Below are positions 1 through 9,992 of a stretch of DNA of 35,269 bases, piece after piece (the first letter of the stretch is position 1; each line of letters starts with the position of its first letter). A model generated the notes under the pieces. The model saw only the letters and a program-made list of their open reading frames with translations, searched no databases and was not told the DNA's origin. Both the position numbers and the translations under genes were made by a program. The stretch lies in NCBI GenBank assembly GCA_019695095.1, contig JAIBAQ010000050.1, positions 1 to 35,269 on the forward strand, given 5' to 3'. The DNA is from Candidatus Hydrogenedentota bacterium (lineage in GTDB: Bacteria > Hydrogenedentota > Hydrogenedentia > Hydrogenedentales > SLHB01).

Positions 1-485
1 CCATTCAGTGCGCCGTGGCAACCCATGAAACCCACATGCACGCGCTCGGCGGTGGACTTCAACCCCAGACCTTTGATGAGGCCGATATCCACACCGGGCG
101 CGGCGAAGCCGCTACACGACACCGTCACAAGATGCGTGATGTCTTCAGGGTTTGTGCCCGCTTTCGCCAATGCTTCGCGCGCGGCCTTCAGAGCCAGAGG
201 CAACGCGTCCTGCTCGTATCGCTCCATGCGGCATCGGATAGACGGACCATGCTGCATCGTGCCGTTGGGATTCGGAAAAAACGACTGCCGGTTAGGTGTT
301 CCTTCGGGAGCATCCAGTACTACGGTGTGCCGCCGCTTAACGCCGGTCATCCGATAGAGCAGTTTGAGTTGGCGCGCTTGTTCATCGCTGCTGCAAAACG
401 CTTCTTTGGCGTAGAGAACCGCTTCTTCCATACCGATGGAATGCTCTGGGAGTGCTGTTCCTTGTCCGAGAATGGCGAACTTCAT
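1..485 (-). CDS. Type III polyketide synthase (chalcone/stilbene synthase family), N-terminal part, cut by window edge
   Basis: Only the first 161 codons are in the window; the gene continues beyond base 1. The start ATG is at 485-483 and overlaps the stop of the upstream FAD oxidoreductase by 4 bp (ATGA), so translation is probably coupled. The thiolase-fold N-domain is clear: VSCSGFAAPGVD at about residues 122-133, then GFMGCHGALN, whose Cys156 is the expected acyl-accepting nucleophile of bacterial type III PKSs. The family condenses a fatty acyl or other starter with malonyl-CoA to give alkylpyrones or alkylresorcinols in the cytoplasm. Next to a methyltransferase and a flavoprotein it resembles srsABC-type phenolic-lipid operons. 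Family is seen directly; the product (methylated alkylresorcinol or quinone) is inference. Confidence 0.9.
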   Translation of the reverse strand, partial: MKFAILGQGTALPEHSIGMEEAVLYAKEAFCSSDEQARQLKLLYRMTGVKRRHTVVLDAPEGTPNRQSFFPNPNGTMQHGPSIRCRMERYEQDALPLALKAAREALAKAGTNPEDITHLVTVSCSGFAAPGVDIGLIKGLGLKSTAERVHVGFMGCHGALN

Positions 486-1705
486 GGTGATACAACTTCC
501 TGTTGACACGCGACGTGCGTGTTGAGACGAGAAACGAACGGAGCCGCGACAAACGGCACCGCAGAAACGAGACTCAATGCCGTGCTCAACAGCTTGGGCC
601 ACCGCAGGCCTGCCGCAAGCATGCGGCACGTGTTCTGATCCGACGTCACAACTTTCCGATATTCACGTTCCCATTCCGCTTCAAGTCGCTGGTCATAGTG
701 CTGTACGGCCCGAAGCACAATCTTCGAGAGTGCAACCGCCGAGCATATCCCCCACTTCATTCCTTCACCCGTGAACGGCTCGACGTATCCCGCGGCGTCT
801 CCCAGTACAAACGCACGGTGCGCCGCCACCTTGGTGACACTTCGCGTCAACGCGGGCGTTCCTCGCCACGGTATATCGTAGATATCTGCAATCGGCGCGA
901 ACCCGGCATCGGCCAGGATAGAGGCCGACGCTTCCGCCAGTCCCCCTTGAGACTTCACAAATTCGGGATCACACGCCGAGGCAATCACCAGGCGTCCATC
1001 TTCGATGCGGCCTGAACCGACGTATCCGTTTTCTGAACATGCCATGTAGATAACGCCGGGCTTGTAGAATCCGGGAGCCCCCGAGGAAACAGCCCCTCCG
1101 CCAATTCGTGAGTCCTCTTTCGCTGTTGATTCAAACTCATCGGTCGCTCGAAGCAGCCGTCCTCCAAGGCCATCCGCAGCGAGAACCACTTTCGCCTTAA
1201 CAGTAGCTTCACTTTCGGCGGTGCGAAGTTGGATGGTCCTGCAGTCGTCAAAGACCGCATCGAGCGTAGCTTGGGTTTTGGGAAGGAAGTGCGCGCCCGC
1301 GTCAATAGCCGATTGAATCAACTCCACATCGAAGCGTTCGCGGGAGAGCAGGTAGTATCCGGGTAATTGAACATCCGCGCTCTTGCCCTTCAGCGCGACA
1401 TGGAATCTATCGGCGGGAACGGCGCCGTTCTCGGCAAGAAGCTGGCCGAGACCAATTTTATTCAGGATTTGCTGCGTGGGACGGCTAATGCAGCAACCGC
1501 AGACTTTCCAGCGGGGAAACGAGGCTTTGTCGACGAGAAGCACCTTCGCACCGCCCAGCGCGAGTTGCCGTGCGGCCACGGAGCCCGCGCAGCCCGCGCC
1601 GACGATGACAACATCCCAGAGTATCGACGAGGCATCTTCAAGAAGCAGCGTGAACAGAACTGCGCTCACTGCGGTCTCCATGTGAAAAGGAATCGACAGG
1701 GCCAC
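482..1705 (-). CDS. FAD-dependent oxidoreductase, geranylgeranyl reductase / flavoprotein hydroxylase-like
   Basis: The 407-residue flavoprotein has an N-terminal Rossmann motif DVVIVGAGCAGS (residues 31-42) ending in an acidic residue at the second strand (VLLVDK). It also has a second FAD-binding signature, FVLGDAAGYVEPFTGEG, around residue 295. These mark the geranylgeranyl-reductase-like / PHBH-type monooxygenase superfamily. It lies between the methyltransferase and the type III PKS, with overlaps at both ends, so it probably oxidises or hydroxylates the polyketide product, as SrsC does in the Streptomyces phenolic-lipid pathway. The GTG at 1705 gives a roughly 30-residue extension before the Rossmann strand and overlaps the methyltransferase by 40 bp. 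The in-frame ATG at 1681 is an equally good start. Substrate is inferred from context only. Confidence 0.82.
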   Translation of the reverse strand: MALSIPFHMETAVSAVLFTLLLEDASSILWDVVIVGAGCAGSVAARQLALGGAKVLLVDKASFPRWKVCGCCISRPTQQILNKIGLGQLLAENGAVPADRFHVALKGKSADVQLPGYYLLSRERFDVELIQSAIDAGAHFLPKTQATLDAVFDDCRTIQLRTAESEATVKAKVVLAADGLGGRLLRATDEFESTAKEDSRIGGGAVSSGAPGFYKPGVIYMACSENGYVGSGRIEDGRLVIASACDPEFVKSQGGLAEASASILADAGFAPIADIYDIPWRGTPALTRSVTKVAAHRAFVLGDAAGYVEPFTGEGMKWGICSAVALSKIVLRAVQHYDQRLEAEWEREYRKVVTSDQNTCRMLAAGLRWPKLLSTALSLVSAVPFVAAPFVSRLNTHVACQQEVVSP

Positions 1706-2418
1706 GTCCGGCGAATGCTATAACCGGATATGCCCTCCGCATCCGCCAGCGATGCGAACTCCTTCGGCGTAAATGCAGCTAAGACAGACAACGGAGCGTC
1801 ATTATGGACTACGAAAGATCGACTTAGGATTCGGCAAACCCAATATGCCATCAAATAACCGGAGCAACACCGATTAAGGTCGCTGATTATCACCTGGCGT
1901 TTGGCCGCTGCACACATGGACTTCAGAAGCCTTTGTGCAGCGGAGTCGGTCAGATGATGCATAAACAACGTGTTTATAATGACATCGTACCCCTCGGGAA
2001 CGCCGTCTTCGACAATATCGCGGACAAAGAATGACGTGGATGCACCCGCCTTACGGGCCTGGGAGTGGGCATAGGCAACCGAGTCGACACTTAAGTCACA
2101 TCCGTGTACTTCGACCGGAATACCGTCGCGTTGCGCGCAGAGGCTGAGGCCAATTGCCGTGTCACCTCCACCTGAAGCGATGTCCAGAACGCGCAAAGGT
2201 GTGCCAGGGTTACCTGCGGCGACTTCACGCACAACGCGCCACAGGGATCGCCGTGTGAGGCTCAGGGCGTTGATTCTTCGGAGACCTACGAGGGCGCGAA
2301 TGCGCTCGGCATGATCGAGGCTTTGATCATCCAGAATTTCCGGCTCGAGGGAGCGGGTCCGCAAACGCGGAAGTGCGCCCCATGCGCGGTTCGAAACAGC
2401 ACGCGTGCCTTCACTCAT
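1666..2418 (-). CDS. SAM-dependent class I methyltransferase of the type III PKS cassette
   Basis: From the ATG at 2418 the protein is 250 residues. Motif I VLDIASGGGDTAI (about residues 77-89) and the acidic residue after strand 2 (EVHGCDLS) identify a class I SAM methyltransferase. The preceding segment PEILDDQSLDHAERIRAL resembles methyltransferases found beside type III PKS genes. The frame stays open to 2535, but that longer start lies inside the rhodanese gene and adds 39 residues without a recognisable domain, so 2418 is preferred. It leaves a normal spacing of about 50 bp. The 3' end overlaps the FAD oxidoreductase gene. Likely role: C- or O-methylation of the phenolic or pyrone product, as for SrsB. 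Which atom is methylated cannot be read from sequence. Confidence 0.82.
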   Translation of the reverse strand: MSEGTRAVSNRAWGALPRLRTRSLEPEILDDQSLDHAERIRALVGLRRINALSLTRRSLWRVVREVAAGNPGTPLRVLDIASGGGDTAIGLSLCAQRDGIPVEVHGCDLSVDSVAYAHSQARKAGASTSFFVRDIVEDGVPEGYDVIINTLFMHHLTDSAAQRLLKSMCAAAKRQVIISDLNRCCSGYLMAYWVCRILSRSFVVHNDAPLSVLAAFTPKEFASLADAEGISGYSIRRTWPCRFLFTWRPQ

Positions 2419-2467
2419 TACGCCTGCCAAAGCCTCGCAATTCACCAGGACAGTTTGAACGCGTCTA

Positions 2468-2827
2468 CTAATACCTGCCAACGGCCGGATCGACAGAAGC
2501 GTATGCGTCAATCCCACCGGTAAGGTTCCTGACATGGGAAAAACCGCGGTCTCGCAGGAAATTGGCCGCCATGCTTGACCGCATCCCGTGGTGGCACATG
2601 ACTACGATCTCGGCGTCACGCTTGGACTCCAACTCGGCGATACGGTTCTCAAGCGAATCCAGCGGGACATGGACCGCGCCCTCGATGCGAGCCTTGGCCA
2701 ATTCATCGGCCCTGCGGACATCGAGAAGTACGAAATCGGCTTTCCGGTCAAGCAGTTCTTTCAGTTCACCGGGTGTACACGCCGGACTACCGTGCATAAA
2801 CGACTTCACTGCCGAGAAGATATTCAC
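2468..2827 (-). CDS. Single-domain rhodanese-like sulfurtransferase
   Basis: A 119-residue protein consisting of one rhodanese domain. It has LLDVRRADELAKARIEGAVHVP (CH2A-type motif), a six-residue active-site loop CHHGMR with the persulfide-forming Cys78, and a GGIDAY C-terminal motif. The loop length suits sulfur rather than phosphate or arsenate chemistry. GlpE and similar proteins of this size transfer sulfane sulfur to cyanide, thioredoxin or biosynthetic acceptors. The start is a GTG at 2827 with AGGA about 11 bases upstream. It begins 18 bp after thiC ends, so a link to sulfur delivery for thiamine synthesis is possible, although ThiC itself needs no sulfur donor. The partner is unknown. 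Confidence 0.85.
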   Translation of the reverse strand: MNIFSAVKSFMHGSPACTPGELKELLDRKADFVLLDVRRADELAKARIEGAVHVPLDSLENRIAELESKRDAEIVVMCHHGMRSSMAANFLRDRGFSHVRNLTGGIDAYASVDPAVGRY

Positions 2828-2845
2828 GACGTAACGATTCCTATG

Positions 2846-4741
<1,896 letters not shown>

Positions 4742-4918
4742 TCACCATGGCGATTCACCGGTAGGCTCGTTGGGTCACACGAAAATGGCCGTGTGGACAC
4801 GTTTCGAAGCGTCACGCCGTTGTCGTCGGCGGCGAATCGCGGTGTTTGTCAGTGAATATCGCACAAGACAGCGCGTTGGTTCAGACTACCATCGCTTTCG
4901 AGGGAATGCAACGATGGG

Positions 4919-6280
4919 CTATTTGGAGAGCAGGTCGACGGCTCGATGGGCGGAAACCACACAGTCGTTGAGTCCGACGCCCCGGAAGGCATTGCCTGCA
5001 AATACCAGCCCCGGGCATTCCCGTTCAGCGGCCTCAACGGCGGCCAAGGACTCCCCGTGGTGGAGCAAGTACTGCGGAATCCCTCGAATATGGCGGAATA
5101 TGCGCACGAATTCCGGGCTGCCGTGAACATCCAGTAGCGGATGAATCTCTCGGTCTAGCAGCGCCAGGAGTTCGGAATCGCTCCATTTCACCGGCGCGGG
5201 ATTGGCGTATCCGCCCACCATCGTCCGTAATAGCACCATGCCATTCGGGGCCTGATGGGGAAAGATTGACGAAGTCCAAAGGCAACCCAGAACCTGTTTG
5301 CCCTGACTGGGAGGAACGAGGAACCCGAAACCATCCAGCGAATGGCCGACCTGTTCGCGTCGATACGCCGTACACAAGACAGCAATGTCCGCGTAGGCAA
5401 TGCGCGCAAGTTCCTTGGCCGCAGCCGGGACAAGATTCTGCACGGCCTTCGCCGCCTCGTACGCGGGAATAGCCATGACTACCTTCTCGGCTTCCACGCA
5501 ATCGTCGCGATCCGTGCGTATGCGAAAGACGCCGTTGTCGCGCGTCAACGACGACACACGGGCTTCAGCAACGATCTGTGCCCGCATCGACTGAGCCGCA
5601 TACTCCGGCAGGCGTCCGATCCCCTGTTGGAATGTCGTAAGCACCCCGCCGGGTCCCATGGGACTTGCCCCGGAAGACTGACGCCGTTTCGCCATCAGGG
5701 CTTTGAACAGAGTCCCGAATTCCCTTTCCATTGCAGCCATCCGCGGGAAGCAGTGTGCGAGGGAAAGTTGCTTCGCGTCTCCACCAAACACTCCGAGGAC
5801 CATGGCGCTGACGAGCGTGTCGGCCGCCTCTGCGCCGATACGCCGCGCCGCGAAATTCCAGATTGTCTCGGGCTCGTCGGATGTTCTCTGCTTGATGAAC
5901 GGCTCGCAGAACAACCGTGCACGCCCAGCCGGAGATAACAGTGACGAAACAAGGAACCTTGGCGGACCTACAATTTCGACCAGCTTCCCGTTCTTGAAGA
6001 TGAATCGTCGCGCAGCGGCCTCGTTTGCGGCAATCAGCTCATGCGTGAGGCCCAGGTCATCGATCCAATCGAGGGTCAACGGCTCGCGATTCAGGAATCC
6101 GTTCGGTCCCCAATCGCAAAGCAGACCATTGATGTTCTCTGTGCGGGTGGTGCCTCCGATGTAATCGGATGCTTCGAGGAGGCGCACATTCTCCGCCCCC
6201 AATGTCTTGGAGAGGAAATGTGCAGTGCAGAGACCCGTCACTCCTCCCCCGAGGACGGCTACGCGAGTTTCAAGTCTCAT
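4919..6280 (-). CDS. hemG: Protoporphyrinogen oxidase, FAD-dependent (HemY/PPOX type)
   Basis: The 453-residue flavoprotein oxidises protoporphyrinogen IX to protoporphyrin IX, the penultimate step of heme synthesis, usually with O2. It opens with VAVLGGGVTGLCTAHFL (dinucleotide-binding GxGxxG) and LLEASDYIGGTTRTE, the amine-oxidase/PPOX fingerprint. It ends with LVFAGNAFRGVGLNDCV-, the PPOX C-terminal FAD-contacting region (GVGxNDC). It follows hemN after 37 bp in the same orientation, so the two act in sequence. The ATG at 6280 has AAGG just upstream. In naming practice it may be called hemG or hemY; it is the flavoprotein type, not the E. coli flavodoxin-like HemG. Confidence 0.93.
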   Translation of the reverse strand: MRLETRVAVLGGGVTGLCTAHFLSKTLGAENVRLLEASDYIGGTTRTENINGLLCDWGPNGFLNREPLTLDWIDDLGLTHELIAANEAAARRFIFKNGKLVEIVGPPRFLVSSLLSPAGRARLFCEPFIKQRTSDEPETIWNFAARRIGAEAADTLVSAMVLGVFGGDAKQLSLAHCFPRMAAMEREFGTLFKALMAKRRQSSGASPMGPGGVLTTFQQGIGRLPEYAAQSMRAQIVAEARVSSLTRDNGVFRIRTDRDDCVEAEKVVMAIPAYEAAKAVQNLVPAAAKELARIAYADIAVLCTAYRREQVGHSLDGFGFLVPPSQGKQVLGCLWTSSIFPHQAPNGMVLLRTMVGGYANPAPVKWSDSELLALLDREIHPLLDVHGSPEFVRIFRHIRGIPQYLLHHGESLAAVEAAERECPGLVFAGNAFRGVGLNDCVVSAHRAVDLLSK

Positions 6281-6317
6281 TGCCTTCTATCCTGCGCGAG
6301 TACTTCAAGAGTCATAA

Positions 6318-7706
6318 CTACACCGTACGCGAAAATTGAGTCGTGACTTTCGGAAGATACGCGTCAAACACCATCGCAATGTTGCGGATGAACACCTGCC
6401 CCAGCGGCAATACACGCAACGCCCCGCTTTCGCGACTGATAAAACCTTCGTCCAATGTCGATTTCAGCGTCTCATCCTCGGCGGCGAAGTAGACGCTATA
6501 CTCGACACCGAAGAGTGATTCCAGCTCAGCGAAATCGAGATAAAAGTTGCACATCAGTTGTTTGATGACATACTTGCGAATCACGTCGTCTTGCGTAAGC
6601 GCGATACCGCATGCAGTAGGGAACTTCCCTGCGTCGATGGCTTGATAGTATCGCGACAACTTCTTCTCGTTTTGCGCAAAACACCCGCCGATCTCGCCGA
6701 TCGCCGAGGTGCCGAATCCAAGCATCTCCGGCGCGGGCACGACGGTATATCCCATGAAATTGCGGTGAAGTCTTCGCTCTCTCATCGCGATCGCAAGTTC
6801 ATCGTGGGGCTTCGCGAAATGATCCATGCCAATTGCGCTGTATCCAGCTTCAAGGAACAACCGGCGCGCTGCCGAAAATAGCTCCAGCTTCAAGGTTGCT
6901 TTTGGCAATTTGTCCACGTCGATGTGACGCTGATTTCGCAAGCGATCGGGCAGATAGGCATAACTGTACACGGCGATCCGATCGGGGCCAATCTCAATGA
7001 CCTTGCGAATCGTCTCTTCCCAGTTCGGCAATTCCTGGCCGGGCAGTCCGTAGATCAAATCGAAGTTAATCCCTCCGAATCCCGCTTCTCTGCACCAGGC
7101 GAAGAGTTGACGCGTCTGTTCTTCCGTCTGATTGCGATGAATCTCGCACTGCACGTTCGGGTCCAAATCCTGGACCCCCATGCTTACGCGATTGAATCCC
7201 ATCGAACGCAAAAGGGCAATCTGCTCCTGCGACGTTACGCGCGGGTCCATTTCAAGGGCCAACTCGGCGTTGGGGTCGATCGCGAAGGTTCCGCCGATGG
7301 CGTTGAAGAGCCGTTGCATCTGCGAAAGATCGAGATAAGTGGGAGTGCCTCCGCCCCAATGCACCTGAAGCACACGTTTGCGCCGGCCCAAGGCCTTCGC
7401 GACCGCTTCCATCTCGCGGATGACGTAATCGAGATAGGCGTCCGCCAGACCTTCTTTGCGGCCGATGATGACGTTGCAGCCGCAGAATGCGCAACGCTCA
7501 TGGCAGAAAGGAATGTGGACGTACACGGACAGAGGGTCGTCTTCGTGCCCGGCGGCGCGCGTGAGGGCCTTTCTGTATTCGGAATCTCCGAAATCCTCCT
7601 TCCAAACCGGAGCCGTCGGGTAGCTTGTGTAGCGCGGCCCGGGACGGTCATACCGTTGGAGAAGTTCGGGGGTAACGTGTATATCGCTACATTTGGAGTC
7701 GCTCAT
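6318..7706 (-). CDS. hemN: Oxygen-independent coproporphyrinogen III oxidase HemN
   Basis: The radical SAM enzyme (462 residues) decarboxylates coproporphyrinogen III to protoporphyrinogen IX without oxygen. It has YVHIPFCHERCAFCGC with Cys68, Cys72, Cys75 and the HemN-typical extra Cys77. This CX3CX2CXC motif, the N-terminal RPGPRYTSYPTAPVW and full family length separate true HemN from the heme-chaperone HemW. As the first gene of the minus block it has a 214-bp upstream region shared with the divergent gene at 7921. Heme demand in this genome must be high, given 30 CXXCH motifs in two proteins at 17705-22642. HemN also implies heme synthesis under anoxia. Confidence 0.95.
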   Translation of the reverse strand: MSDSKCSDIHVTPELLQRYDRPGPRYTSYPTAPVWKEDFGDSEYRKALTRAAGHEDDPLSVYVHIPFCHERCAFCGCNVIIGRKEGLADAYLDYVIREMEAVAKALGRRKRVLQVHWGGGTPTYLDLSQMQRLFNAIGGTFAIDPNAELALEMDPRVTSQEQIALLRSMGFNRVSMGVQDLDPNVQCEIHRNQTEEQTRQLFAWCREAGFGGINFDLIYGLPGQELPNWEETIRKVIEIGPDRIAVYSYAYLPDRLRNQRHIDVDKLPKATLKLELFSAARRLFLEAGYSAIGMDHFAKPHDELAIAMRERRLHRNFMGYTVVPAPEMLGFGTSAIGEIGGCFAQNEKKLSRYYQAIDAGKFPTACGIALTQDDVIRKYVIKQLMCNFYLDFAELESLFGVEYSVYFAAEDETLKSTLDEGFISRESGALRVLPLGQVFIRNIAMVFDAYLPKVTTQFSRTV

Positions 7707-7920
7707 GTCTTAGTCGTTCTCTCTGAAAAGTCACACACGAATTCATCGAGCACAGGAAACTTGCACGAGTCTGGCCAGGACTTCCCTTTTAGCATGCGAA
7801 CCAGCACTCACCTCCAGAACACTCTAAACCATCCCCCGCTTCCCGGACAAACAAGCCAGTCGCTTCACATCTGGTACACTATGGATGGCTGAATGGTCTA
7901 AACATGGGAGTCGTTGACTG

Positions 7921-9066
7921 ATGCGATACAGAGTGGCCGCATTTGGCCCGCTGATTTTTGCAGTGGGCCTAATTGCCGGGGTTGCCATTTCATCCGTTTG
8001 GCATGCCAGAGACTCGCATGCTTCCCTTCCCGTGACCGATGCCCCTCCAGGGTTGCCATCGCCGTCCGTGGCCGCCAACCCACCGGCCGGCCTACCTACC
8101 GCTCAGTCGTCCTCCGGGAATTCCGCCCCGTCGACCGGTTTCCAAATGCGTTTCGTTCAGGGAGACATTTCGAACTACCGTGTCGATGCAGCAATTCGAG
8201 GCAAAGGCTTTGACGCCGGCGAATTCAGCGGAGTTGAAACGCAATTTGTGAGCGATTTCTCCGTGCTCACCAAAGAAGTCGCCGCTGACAAATCTGCCGA
8301 TATGCGCATATCGTTCGACAGTGCTCAGCTTACAGGCTCCTTCATGGATGTCCCCTTTGAAATGGGATATACGCCTGAGCGTTCGTACATGTTCTATGGG
8401 AACACGTCGTACGATACGGCAAAAACGCCTGCGCAGCCGGGTAACAGCCAGTTTGCCTATTTCTCTACGCCGATTGCGGTACGCGTGGCGTCCAACGGAA
8501 GTGTTCAGAAGATCGAAGGACCTGAAGGAATGGCATCGATGCTCTCCGCCGTGCCGAGCCTTTCATTTGTCGAGTATCCCGCCGACACAATCGAACAGGG
8601 CAAAGCGTGGGAATCTCGATTCGCACTGCCGATTCCGGGCTTTGGAGGCGCCGTGCAGGCCCGCGTCACGAACACGTTCTTGGGGTATCAGGAACTTGAG
8701 GGCCACACTTGCGGTGTCATACAACAGACCTACGCGACGGACGACACCGTGGGCGATGCTCCGCTCGTCAATACTGAAGAAGGTGTAAGCATCGGCATGC
8801 CCACCTTCGATCTCAATGGCCAGGGACTGGTTTATTTCGATGTAAACAATGGAAAGCTTGTGCACTCCACCCTCAATCTCCAATTGACCATGGGATTGTC
8901 GAAAATGCTTGGCGGACTCGCCGATGTGCTTTCAACCATCACGCAGGACTATGCGAATCAAGGCGAAGCAGAATCGGAACAACCGGCCAATCTTCTTGAT
9001 TTGATGCTCACCATTGAAGGGGCGATAACGCTCATCGACCCATCCGCTTCGGCCGCGCCACGGTAG
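7921..9066 (+). CDS. Membrane-anchored or secreted protein of unknown function
   Basis: The 381-residue protein starts with RYR and a hydrophobic stretch (about residues 6-26) and then an Ala/Pro/Ser-rich linker to about residue 65, consistent with an N-terminal anchor or uncleaved signal. The rest looks like a soluble extracytoplasmic beta-rich domain with alternating hydrophobic strands and two cysteines near the middle and N-terminal third at most. I do not recognise the family with certainty; the pattern of an early YRVDA strand and a later VTNTFLGYQELEGHTCGVI segment loosely recalls DUF6263-like proteins. GGGAG lies 10 bases before the ATG. It is divergent from hemN and not clearly part of an operon with the gene at 9176. 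Confidence 0.75.
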   Translation: MRYRVAAFGPLIFAVGLIAGVAISSVWHARDSHASLPVTDAPPGLPSPSVAANPPAGLPTAQSSSGNSAPSTGFQMRFVQGDISNYRVDAAIRGKGFDAGEFSGVETQFVSDFSVLTKEVAADKSADMRISFDSAQLTGSFMDVPFEMGYTPERSYMFYGNTSYDTAKTPAQPGNSQFAYFSTPIAVRVASNGSVQKIEGPEGMASMLSAVPSLSFVEYPADTIEQGKAWESRFALPIPGFGGAVQARVTNTFLGYQELEGHTCGVIQQTYATDDTVGDAPLVNTEEGVSIGMPTFDLNGQGLVYFDVNNGKLVHSTLNLQLTMGLSKMLGGLADVLSTITQDYANQGEAESEQPANLLDLMLTIEGAITLIDPSASAAPR

Positions 9067-9175
9067 GACTTCTTGACGCCCCCATTCACGGCGACTTAGC
9101 CGCTGAAATGCCGAGTGGAGTATGTTATCCTTCGAATTGTGGACTTGGAGTGAAGGCATTGCATAGGGAGAGACT

Positions 9176-9943
9176 ATGATACGAGTTGGTCTTGTTTCTG
9201 TCACGTTTCGCACACTCTCGCCTGCCGATATTGTTCGCGTGGCGGCTCAGGCCGAATTGGCAGGTATCGAGTGGGCTGGAGACACGCACGTCCCGGAAGG
9301 AGACATCAAAACGGCCAAAGAAGTTGGAGACATGACACGCGCCGCGAATCTGCAAGTCGTCTCTTACGGTTCTTACTATAGGGTAGGGTGCAGCACAACA
9401 AACCCCGTATCGTTCGATAAGGTATTGGATACCGCCGAAGCCTTGGGCGCTCCGAATGTGCGCGTTTTTGCGGGCAACATGGCATCGCGCAACGCGCGGG
9501 ACCACGTGTGGAACAGCCTATTCTCCGATGCGCAGCGGTGCGCCGATCTTGCCAAGGCCAGAAATATGACGCTCGCATTTGAGTTTCAGGCAAACACCAT
9601 GAACGATACAACGGAATCGTCGGCCACGCTTCACGAGAAGATTGCGCGCGACAACGTGTATTCCTATTGGCAACCGGATGGCCGCTTGTTGCCGGCCGAC
9701 AGGCTATCGGGGCTGAAGCACATGCGTGATTGGCTGCTGCATTTGCATGTCTTTCATTGGCTTGATGGCCGCCGCTGGCCCCTCGAAGAAGGCGAGTATG
9801 ACTGGGAGCGCTATATCACCACTGTCGCGTCGACCAAACGCAATCACATGGCGCTTATGGAGTTTGTTCAGGACGATCTTCCCGCGAACCTGATTCGCGA
9901 TGTGAATTTCTTGAAGGGGATCATCAATAAACTGCCGAATTGA
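9176..9943 (+). CDS. Sugar phosphate isomerase/epimerase-like TIM-barrel protein (AP endonuclease 2 / xylose isomerase superfamily)
   Basis: A 255-residue cytoplasmic protein beginning MIRVGLVSVTFRTLSPADIV, then AELAGIEWAGDTHV, ALGAPNVRVFAG and MTLAFEFQANTMND. These are the beta-strand ends of the xylose isomerase-like TIM barrel, with acidic metal-ligand candidates (Glu in IEW, Glu in FEFQ, His in LHVFHW, Glu in MEFV). Family members isomerise or epimerise sugars, inositols or hydroxypyruvate-type substrates; the exact reaction is not readable. A strong Shine-Dalgarno GGGAGAG precedes the ATG. It converges on the sulfatase at 9993 with 49 bp between, a pairing common in glycan-degrading bacteria. 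Confidence 0.85.
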   Translation: MIRVGLVSVTFRTLSPADIVRVAAQAELAGIEWAGDTHVPEGDIKTAKEVGDMTRAANLQVVSYGSYYRVGCSTTNPVSFDKVLDTAEALGAPNVRVFAGNMASRNARDHVWNSLFSDAQRCADLAKARNMTLAFEFQANTMNDTTESSATLHEKIARDNVYSYWQPDGRLLPADRLSGLKHMRDWLLHLHVFHWLDGRRWPLEEGEYDWERYITTVASTKRNHMALMEFVQDDLPANLIRDVNFLKGIINKLPN

Positions 9944-9992
9944 GGGCACAACCGAGCGCGACTCTCGAACATAGACGCTGGTTCGCCAAGTA

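Noticed and set aside
9067-9175. A terminator after the unknown membrane-anchored protein
   Set aside because: Only a weak CGGC/GCCG pairing is visible and there is no T-tract.
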